From contig CAWEHU010000005.1 in the NCBI GenBank assembly GCA_963808965.1, positions 62,001 to 126,000 of the forward strand: a DNA stretch of 64,000 nt, given 5' to 3'. Positions within the stretch are counted from its first letter, which is position 1, and the number at the start of each line of letters is the position of its first letter. Below, piece by piece: positions 58,192-64,000 of this stretch. The notes beneath the pieces are model-generated. The model was not told the origin of the DNA. It made no database searches and saw only the letters and a program-made list of their open reading frames with translations. The position numbers and the translations under genes are program-made. This stretch comes from CAWEHU01 sp963808965 (GTDB lineage Bacteria; Pseudomonadota; Alphaproteobacteria; Acetobacterales; Acetobacteraceae).

Positions 58192-59901
58192 ATGCCTCAC
58201 GACACGCCGCTGATCGCGACCCTCGTGGCCGGCATCGGACTCGCCTTCGTGTTCGGCGCGCTCGCTCACCGGCTGCGCATTTCGCCGCTGGTCGGGTATC
58301 TGGTCGCGGGCATAGTCGTTGGCCCCCTTACGCCAGGCTTCGCGGCCGACCAGCACATGGCCAACGAGCTGGCAGAGATCGGCATCATCCTGCTGATGTT
58401 CGGCGTCGGTCTGCACTTTTCGCTCGAGGACCTGCTCGCGGTGCGCTCGATCGTGGTGCCCGGCGCCTTCGGGCGCATGGTGCTGGTCACGCTCCTCGGC
58501 ATCGGGCTCGGAGAGTTGGTGAGTTGGCCGATCGGGGGAAGCTTCCTGTTCGGTCTCGCGCTGTCAGTCGCCAGTACCGTCGTGGCATTGCGCGCCTTGC
58601 AGGAACGCCACCTACTCGAGAGCGAGCGTGGGCGCATCGCGATCGCCTGGCTCGTGGTCGAGGATCTCGCAATGGTGCTGGCGCTCGTGCTCGCCCCGGC
58701 GATCGCTCGCATTTTGAACGAGAGCTTCGAGGAAGGCGCCAGCGCTGCGCCGGTCACGATGGGGCCAATGCTGGCGACCATCGGCATCACACTGTTGAAG
58801 GTCGCAGCCTTCGTCGCGCTGATGCTCGTGGTCGGACGCCGCGCCATTCCCTGGCTGCTCCACGCGATCGCACATACGGGCTCGCGGGAACTGTTCCGTC
58901 TTGCCGTGCTGGCCATCGCCCTTTCCGTCGCTTACGGAGCCGCGATGCTGTTCGGGATATCGTTCGCGCTGGGCGCGTTCTTCGCCGGAATGGTGCTGTC
59001 CGAATCGCAGCTGAGCCAGCGCGCGGCACAAGAGACGCTGCCTCTCCGGGACGCGTTCGCGGTGCTGTTCTTCGTTTCGGTCGGCATGCTATTCAATCCG
59101 CGGGTCCTGGTCGAACATCCCGGGCCGCTGGTCGCGACAATTCTCATCATCACGCTAGGAAAGGCGGTGCTTGCGTTCGGGATCGTGCGCGGATTGCGCC
59201 ATCCCGTCTCAACCGCCTTGACGATCTCCGCAAGTCTCGCGCAGATCGGCGAGTTCTCATTCATTCTGGCCGGACTTGGCGTCAGCGTCGGGCTGATGCC
59301 GCCCGAGGCCCGTGACCTGATACTTGCGGGAGCGATCTTCTCCATTCTCGCCAACCCGATCCTGTTCGCTGCGGCCGACCGCCTGAAACCCTGGCTGGAA
59401 CGCCGCGAGACCGTCGCCCACCCAGAGATCCAGCCGGAGCCCGAACCAGAGCCGCTGCCGACGACGGCTCTCCGAGAGCATTCCGTGCTCGTCGGTTATG
59501 GGCGCGTAGGCAGTGTCGTGGGCGAGGCGTTGCGCCGCTCGCATCGGCCGCTGCTGGTGATAGAGGATCGCCACGACCTCGTGGATCGGCTGCACGCAGA
59601 GAATGTCGAGGCGATCGCGGGCAACGCGGCCGACCCCCGCCTTCTCGCGGCGGCGAATATCGGCGAAGCGCGCACGCTTTTCATCGCGATTCCTGAAGCC
59701 TTCGAGGCGGGTCAGATCGTGCAGCAGGCGCGCCACACCAATCCCGCAATCGAGATCCTTGCCCGCGCGCATTCTGACGCGGAGGTCGAGCATTTGACCA
59801 AGCTCGGCGCGGACCTGGTCATTCTTGGCGAGCGCGAGATCGCGCATAGCATGCTCGCCCACAGCCTCGGTCCGGCCGCCTTCGGGGCGGAGAACCGGTG
59901 A
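58192..59901 (+). CDS. CPA2 monovalent cation:proton antiporter with RCK domain (YbaL/KefB-like)
   Basis: A 569-residue inner-membrane antiporter. About 12 helices (residues 1-395) include LLMFGVGLHFSLEDL, the conserved WLVVEDLAMVLAL and LRDAFAVLFFVSVGMLF. After an acidic Pro-Glu linker, a cytosolic TrkA-N/RCK domain binds nucleotide (HSVLVGYGRVGSVVGEALRR). Such proteins exchange K+ or Na+ for H+. A single-gene transcript is likely. Confidence 0.9.
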   Translation: MPHDTPLIATLVAGIGLAFVFGALAHRLRISPLVGYLVAGIVVGPLTPGFAADQHMANELAEIGIILLMFGVGLHFSLEDLLAVRSIVVPGAFGRMVLVTLLGIGLGELVSWPIGGSFLFGLALSVASTVVALRALQERHLLESERGRIAIAWLVVEDLAMVLALVLAPAIARILNESFEEGASAAPVTMGPMLATIGITLLKVAAFVALMLVVGRRAIPWLLHAIAHTGSRELFRLAVLAIALSVAYGAAMLFGISFALGAFFAGMVLSESQLSQRAAQETLPLRDAFAVLFFVSVGMLFNPRVLVEHPGPLVATILIITLGKAVLAFGIVRGLRHPVSTALTISASLAQIGEFSFILAGLGVSVGLMPPEARDLILAGAIFSILANPILFAAADRLKPWLERRETVAHPEIQPEPEPEPLPTTALREHSVLVGYGRVGSVVGEALRRSHRPLLVIEDRHDLVDRLHAENVEAIAGNAADPRLLAAANIGEARTLFIAIPEAFEAGQIVQQARHTNPAIEILARAHSDAEVEHLTKLGADLVILGEREIAHSMLAHSLGPAAFGAENR

Positions 59902-59934
59902 ACAGGTGGGAAGCGGTGTCGTCCGAGACTTCGA

Positions 59935-60771
59935 TTAATTCAGCGCGTCCCGAAGTTGCCGCTCGTAGTGACGGTAGTATTTGTCGGTTATCAGATCCGT
60001 CTTCACGACGATGGCGACGTCGGTCGTGTTGAATTGGTGGTCGATCACGGCTCCGTCGCCGACGAAGCCGCCGAGACGCAAATAACCCTTGACGAGAGGG
60101 GGTAGCGCGACGAGCGCCCGCCGACGGTCGAGGCGATCGGGATCCATCCTGCGCATTTCCACGTAGCGTTCCGGGAGAGCACGCAGCCGAAGCGCGGGCG
60201 GCGCCAAGTGGTTGAAATACAGATAGGTCAGCTCCGGCGCGAGCGTGTCCGGGTCCGTTCCCGGCAGGCTGGCGCAGCCGAACATGAGGTCGATCTCATG
60301 GCGGAACACATAGGCTGCAATGCCGCGCCAAAGAAGCTGCAGTACGGCGCGACTCCGGTGCGCTGCGTCGACGCAGGAGCGCCCGAGTTCGAGCACGCGC
60401 CCGGGAAACTGCTCCATGGCGCTGATGTCGTACTCATCGGACGAATAGAAGCGCCCCGCCTGTCGCGCGCCTTCGCGCTGGAGCAGCCGATACGTGCCGA
60501 TGATGCCTTCCGGCCCTGGCCCGATCGCGTAGTCGACGACGATAAGATGATCGGCCACCCGGTCGAAGGCGTCGCGGTCCCGCCGCGAAGCAGCCGCGCC
60601 CGGGTCGGGCGAGGCGCCCATTTCCTCGTAGAACACGCGGAAGCGCAGCGACTGGACAGCGTCGATCTCGCCGGCTGCCGTCGCGATCCGGACACCGAGA
60701 TTGCCGGCCCGGAGTTCACCAAACCCCGGACCGTCCCGCGGCACGGCGCCGGTGGGTTTTTCGGCCGTCAC
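59935..60771 (-). CDS. OlsB-like GNAT N-acyltransferase
   Basis: A 278-residue protein. The sequence VQSLRFRVFYEEMGA, GTYRLLQ, RFYSSDEYDI, VLELGRSCVDAAHRSRAVLQ and LMFGCASLPGTD matches the ornithine-acyl-ACP N-acyltransferase group (OlsB), first step of ornithine-lipid synthesis; homoserine-lactone synthase-like folds are related. No olsA is adjacent. The GTG start overlaps the fur stop by 4 bases (GTGA), so it is translated with the upstream Fur-family gene. Confidence 0.8.
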   Translation of the reverse strand: MTAEKPTGAVPRDGPGFGELRAGNLGVRIATAAGEIDAVQSLRFRVFYEEMGASPDPGAAASRRDRDAFDRVADHLIVVDYAIGPGPEGIIGTYRLLQREGARQAGRFYSSDEYDISAMEQFPGRVLELGRSCVDAAHRSRAVLQLLWRGIAAYVFRHEIDLMFGCASLPGTDPDTLAPELTYLYFNHLAPPALRLRALPERYVEMRRMDPDRLDRRRALVALPPLVKGYLRLGGFVGDGAVIDHQFNTTDVAIVVKTDLITDKYYRHYERQLRDALN

Positions 60772-61286
60772 CGTGGCGCTCTTCCCTGCTGCGGAGCGGA
60801 CTCCGCCGGATCGCGCGAACGGGACGAGGCCGGGCGCTGGCCGGGCACCTCGGAGACCGTGTCGGCCTTGTCACGCTGCGTTTCCCGTCGGCGGCCGAAC
60901 AACTCCAACCTCAACGAAACGAGGTCGAAGCCGAGCCGAGCCGCGATCGCCTGCATCACTTGCTCATGCTCCGCGTCCTCAAACTCGATCACCTTACCGG
61001 TTTCGATGTCGATCAGGTGATAGTGGTGGCCGTGCTCCGTCGGCTCGTAGCGCGCCCTCCCACCCCCGAAATCCCGGCGTTCCAGAATTCCCTTCTCTTC
61101 AAGCAGGCGAACGGTGCGGTAGACTGTGGCGATGGAAATCCGCGGGTCCAGCGCACCGGCTCTGCGATAGAGTTCCTCGACGTCCGGATGGTCACTCGAT
61201 TCGGACAGCACCCGGGCGATGACCCGGCGCTGTCCTGTCATTTTCAGGCCCCGTTCGACGCACAGGCGCTCGATGCGCGATTCCAT
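60768..61286 (-). CDS. Fur-family transcriptional regulator
   Basis: A 172-residue metal-responsive regulator. The DNA-binding half has MTGQRRVIARVLSES, HPDVEELYRRAGAL and SIATVYRTVRLLEEKGILER; the metal site is HGHHYHLIDIETGKVIEFED. Where gamma-proteobacterial Fur has CxxC, this protein has DIET, as in alphaproteobacterial Fur/Mur. The 30-residue tail is charged and Pro/Arg-rich. The ATG at 61286 has AGGGAA upstream. Confidence 0.9.
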   Translation of the reverse strand: MESRIERLCVERGLKMTGQRRVIARVLSESSDHPDVEELYRRAGALDPRISIATVYRTVRLLEEKGILERRDFGGGRARYEPTEHGHHYHLIDIETGKVIEFEDAEHEQVMQAIAARLGFDLVSLRLELFGRRRETQRDKADTVSEVPGQRPASSRSRDPAESAPQQGRAPR

Positions 61287-61425
61287 GAGTTCCCTGGCAT
61301 TCCCTTGGCGGCCGATCCGGACCAAGCAGGCCGCCTGGCAACCGCCTCAGACCCGAGCGGCGTAGCCGATCCGGGCACGCCCTGTCCAATGCGGACCCCC
61401 GGCCAACCCCGGCCAGGGCGCCCGG

Positions 61426-61839
61426 CTACTTCCGTCCGCTGCGCGGCTTGGTTCCGAGCCCGATCTTCTTGGCGAGCGAAGAGCGGTGCCGGGCGTAGTT
61501 CGGCGCGACCATGGGATAATCGGGCGGCAGACCCCAACGCTCCCGATACTGCTCCGGAGTCATGTTATAGGCCGTTTTAAGATGCCGCTTCAGCATCTTG
61601 AGTTTCTTCCCATCCTCAAGACAGACGATGTGGTCGGGAAAAACAGATTTTTTGACGGGAACAGCCGGCTGGGGCCTCTCGGCGGAAATCGGCTCCTTAC
61701 CAACCCCCGCCAGTGTCTTGTATACCTCCTGAATTAAGGAGGGGAGTGCATCCGGAGAGACCGAATTGTTGGAAACATGGGCCGACACGATTTGGGCGGT
61801 CAGTCCGAGCACGTTCTGGTTGGCCGGATGATCGACCAT
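61426..61839 (-). CDS. MucR/Ros-family transcriptional regulator
   Basis: A 137-residue regulator. The C-terminal DNA-binding domain reads FPDHIVCLEDGKKLKMLKRH then NMTPEQYRERWGLPPDYPMV. The second zinc Cys of the Ros finger is Asp (CLED), as in the zinc-independent Ml-type members. MucR proteins repress exopolysaccharide, motility and virulence genes at AT-rich DNA. GGGAG precedes the ATG. It is divergent from the TusA-like gene across a short AT-rich gap. Confidence 0.92.
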   Translation of the reverse strand: MVDHPANQNVLGLTAQIVSAHVSNNSVSPDALPSLIQEVYKTLAGVGKEPISAERPQPAVPVKKSVFPDHIVCLEDGKKLKMLKRHLKTAYNMTPEQYRERWGLPPDYPMVAPNYARHRSSLAKKIGLGTKPRSGRK

Positions 61840-61934
61840 TGCTGCTCCCTTCCAAGATAGAAGACTTGCTGCATATATAGCCGGATTGAGCTATTTCGCA
61901 ATGGATATTTGCGGGGCAAAGAAGCAGGCCAATC

Positions 61935-62195
61935 ATGACACAGACGAAGGCCAACGAGAGCCATGACTGGAACTGCGAGCTGGACATCACGGGGGAGACC
62001 TGCCCCATGACGTTCGTTCGCACCCGGCTGGCTCTGGACCGCATGGCCCCCGGGCAGGTTCTGCTCGTGCGCCTTCGCGGACAGGAGCCATTGAGCAACG
62101 TGCCGCGCACAGCTCGCGAGCAGGGTCACGAGGTGCTTTCTCTGGAAACGGATCCGGATGGCGTTACCCATCTGCGCCTGCGGCGTGGGGAGTGA
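61935..62195 (+). CDS. TusA/SirA-like sulfurtransferase family protein
   Basis: An 86-residue protein with the TusA fold: strand LDITGETCPMTFVRTRLALD with the catalytic-type Cys in CPMT (CPxP in canonical TusA), then GQVLLVRLRGQEPLSNVPRTA and VLSLETDPDG. A role in sulfur relay is inferred from family only. Its last 32 bases overlap the convergent rimI gene. Confidence 0.82.
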   Translation: MTQTKANESHDWNCELDITGETCPMTFVRTRLALDRMAPGQVLLVRLRGQEPLSNVPRTAREQGHEVLSLETDPDGVTHLRLRRGE

Positions 62196-62628
62196 GCCTG
62201 GCCCGCATGAGCAGCGCATCCGCGCCGTCCAGGTAATAACGCGGACGGCGGCCGACCTCGACGAACCCGGTGCCGGCATAAAGCGCCTGCGCCGGGAGGT
62301 TCGCCGTCGAGACTTCGAGAAAGATCGCGCGGGCACCACCCGCGGCCGCCTCCTCCTTCGCGGCGGTAACCAGCGCCCGCCCCAGGCCTCGGCGTCGGCC
62401 GGTTGGCATGACGGCCAAGGTGACGATTTCCGCCTCATCCCCGGCGATGCGGGCCAGAATCATGCCGCCCGCGTGAGAGATCAGGCCGAAGGTGCCGGGC
62501 AAGCCGAGTTGCAGCCCGATCGCGTCGGACCCCCAAGCCTCCGGCGCCGGAAACGCCGCTGCATGGATGGCCGCCATCGCCGGCGCGTGCGATGGCGCCG
62601 CTCGGGCTATCGCGAAACTGACGCTCAC
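62164..62628 (-). CDS. rimI: Ribosomal-protein-alanine N-acetyltransferase RimI
   Basis: A 154-residue GNAT enzyme. The core reads IVTLAVMPTGRRRGLGRALV (acetyl-CoA site), IFLEVSTANLPAQALYAGTGF and VGRRPRYYLDGADALLM, typical of RimI. It lies directly after tsaB (GTGA overlap at 62625-62628), the usual arrangement. It acetylates the N-terminus of ribosomal protein S18 in the model case. Confidence 0.88.
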   Translation of the reverse strand: MSVSFAIARAAPSHAPAMAAIHAAAFPAPEAWGSDAIGLQLGLPGTFGLISHAGGMILARIAGDEAEIVTLAVMPTGRRRGLGRALVTAAKEEAAAGGARAIFLEVSTANLPAQALYAGTGFVEVGRRPRYYLDGADALLMRARLTPHAAGADG

Positions 62629-63284
62629 CCCGATTCAGGCGGCGGGCGGAGGCCGACCGACGGAGCGGCTTCCGGCGCGTCCACATACAGCGGCTGCGCC
62701 GGGAGCGGCGGCACGGCGCCCTCGAGCCGCAGCCTTGCAACCCGTGCTACGTGCCGCGGCGAGGGCCATCGGGCGTCCGTGAGCATGACGTCCGCCCCTT
62801 GGGCGGCGAGCCGGGCCGCGACTTCGATTGCGGCGTTGCCGGCGATCGCGACCGGGCCATCGGGCCAGGGCAAGCCATCGAGCTCGAAGGCCGCAATCAT
62901 GGCGGCGCATTCCAGGAACACGCGCCCGCGCCGGCTGTCGATGACGGACCAGAAGCGCCGCCCGCCGAGATCGGGAAGCGAATCCGCCAGCAACTCGCCG
63001 ACGGTCACGCCGACAACGGAAACCCCGGCCGCAAGCCCGATCCCGTGGGCGAGAGAAAGAGCGGCCCGAATTCCCGTGAAGCTGCCAGGTCCAACCGTGA
63101 CGGCCACGAGCCCGAGTGATTCGGGCCGCCAGCCCGCATCGGAGAGAACCGCCGCCGCCATCGCAGGCAGTCTCGCGGCTTGGCCCCGATCCCCTTCCCT
63201 CGACTGCGTCGCCAACACTCGCTCACCCTCCACCGCCGCCGCCAAGCAGCGCGGGAGGGCCGAATCCAGAACCAGAATGCGCAT
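62625..63284 (-). CDS. tsaB: tRNA threonylcarbamoyladenosine biosynthesis protein TsaB
   Basis: A 219-residue ASKHA-fold protein that partners TsaD in t6A37 tRNA modification. Signatures are ILVLDSALPRCLAAAV and VTVGPGSFTGIRAALSLAHG. The ATG at 63284 is chosen because the first strand starts there; the longer upstream frame has no similarity. Translationally coupled to rimI. Confidence 0.9.
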   Translation of the reverse strand: MRILVLDSALPRCLAAAVEGERVLATQSREGDRGQAARLPAMAAAVLSDAGWRPESLGLVAVTVGPGSFTGIRAALSLAHGIGLAAGVSVVGVTVGELLADSLPDLGGRRFWSVIDSRRGRVFLECAAMIAAFELDGLPWPDGPVAIAGNAAIEVAARLAAQGADVMLTDARWPSPRHVARVARLRLEGAVPPLPAQPLYVDAPEAAPSVGLRPPPESG

Positions 63285-63472
63285 CAGGTGCTGCCCCTGA
63301 CGGCCGGAATTCGACCGAGACGGGAGGAAGGAGCACTGGCAAGCCTCGGCTGCCATCCGGATAAGAGCCAGTTCATGAGCCCGACGGAACTATACTGAAT
63401 AGGACGCTTTTCTCCGATACCGCGATTTGCCGGGTTCGAGCAGGCGCCTGAGCCAACCGAGATCGGCGCGGC

Positions 63473-63670
63473 ATGCCGTTTCCTGTCAGGCGGGAAACGC
63501 TTTACCCTGTGGTGATGCTCGTGCCGCTGCGCAGGAAGGACGAGGTCGTCCTCGACTTACGGTACGCCACTCCCGACAACATCACGGGCCGGCCGATCCC
63601 GCATGCCGCCACTGTCGACGTGACGCTCGACGACGCCCTGTCCGGGAGGAGCCTCGACCCGTGCGAGTGA
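63473..63670 (+). pseudogene. VanX/DdpX-like D-Ala-D-Ala dipeptidase remnant
   Basis: A 65-codon frame contains VVLDLRYATPDNITGRPI, the N-terminal signature of M15D dipeptidases, joined straight to HAATVDVTLDDALSGRSLDP, which resembles the zinc-site region normally over 80 residues later. A further piece, FQLFDARRYPP, lies just after the stop in another arrangement. This points to an internally deleted, non-functional gene. It lies in the 519-base space between tsaB and the AI-2E transporter gene, which otherwise holds nothing I can name. Confidence 0.55.
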
Positions 63671-63803
63671 TGGCGCTTTCAGCTGTTCGACGCCCGCCGC
63701 TATCCGCCGTTTCATGCCAGCGCCGTGAGAGGAGGGCCGACGTGAGAGGCCAGGTTTTCGGCGGGAAGACAGCGGACCCGGTCGTCGTTACGTGGAGGCG
63801 TGC

Positions 63804-64000
63804 ATGAGCGAGAGCGGGGCGGTCGAGGGCTATGGCGCGCAGGACGAGATCATGCGAACGGACGCGGCACGCGACGAGCTCAGGCGCAACGTCCCGGACA
63901 CACGCACGATTGCGCTCCTCATCCTGGCGGTGCTCGCGACCTTCTACACGCTCTATCTCGCCTCCGATATCATCGTCCCGTTCGTACTGGCGATCGTCCT
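63804..64000 (+). CDS. AI-2E family transporter, N-terminal fragment
   Basis: The window end cuts the gene after 65 codons. GGAGG lies 5-6 bases before the ATG. A hydrophilic 30-residue N-terminus is followed by TRTIALLILAVLATFYTLYL and ASDIIVPFVLAIVL, the paired first helices of the PerM/AI-2E exporter family (TqsA, YdiK and similar). The substrate is unknown. Confidence 0.75.
   Translation, partial: MSESGAVEGYGAQDEIMRTDAARDELRRNVPDTRTIALLILAVLATFYTLYLASDIIVPFVLAIV

Overview
The window looks like chromosomal DNA of a GC-rich alphaproteobacterium, probably of the Rhodospirillales/Acetobacteraceae type (inference). The grounds are a trpG-trpD-trpC-moaC-(gap)-moeA-lexA order, an alphaproteobacterial SOS box (GAAC-N7-GAAC) before lexA, a MucR/Ros regulator, and a Fur protein without the CxxC structural zinc site. 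Gene density is high and intergenic gaps are short. Lower-GC stretches (judged by eye) sit at about 2.9-4.2, 20.2-22.4, 34.1-34.3 and 40.5-41.3 kb.

Layout. 0-4.6 kb: the start of a class A penicillin-binding protein, a D-2-hydroxyacid dehydrogenase, tRNA-Leu(UAA), an aromatic-acid type MFS transporter and a broken glycosyltransferase. 4.7-8.5 kb: a Tat-exported molybdenum aldehyde oxidoreductase operon of the PaoABC type. 9.8-20.2 kb: a purine catabolism block with LysR regulator, NCS2 permease, xanthine dehydrogenase XdhABC, guanine deaminase and a probable 8-oxoguanine deaminase; both branches end in urate. 20.8-22.3 kb: a diheme c-type cytochrome. 22.4-27.1 kb: a LacI-type regulator divergent from an operon of a second NCS2 permease, an amidohydrolase of unknown substrate and a TauE-type permease, with a striking double palindromic operator between them. 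27-34 kb: housekeeping and envelope genes (Uma2, Yip1-like, AmpG-like, PhoR-like kinase, LpoA-like lipoprotein, RsmI, DUF488). 34.3-35.7 kb: a predicted secreted beta-helix protein with a Thr-Pro linker and a carbohydrate-binding-like end. 35.8-45.1 kb: hemW, ybaK, the trp/mo-cofactor/lexA block and a nitroreductase.

45.2-56.1 kb is one minus-strand locus: type I secretion ABC transporter, HlyD adaptor, a Sel1-repeat protein, a very large TPR-GT2-GT4 glycosyltransferase, an unknown Lys-rich-tailed protein and a further GT4 glycosyltransferase. It reads as a dedicated glycosylation-plus-export system and is the best candidate here for an undescribed system. 56.4-64 kb: amidase, acetyltransferases, a CPA2 cation/proton antiporter, Fur with an OlsB-like acyltransferase, MucR, a TusA-like protein, RimI, TsaB, a VanX-like remnant and the start of an AI-2E family transporter.

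A recurring oddity is that many otherwise intact genes (xdhB, xdhC, moeA, the ABC transporter, the large glycosyltransferase, ybaK, tauE and others) are broken by single-base frameshifts. Almost all are +1 insertions, often in short homopolymers. This pattern fits insertion-type sequence errors better than true pseudogenes. Coordinates for those genes are given for the whole reconstructed gene.
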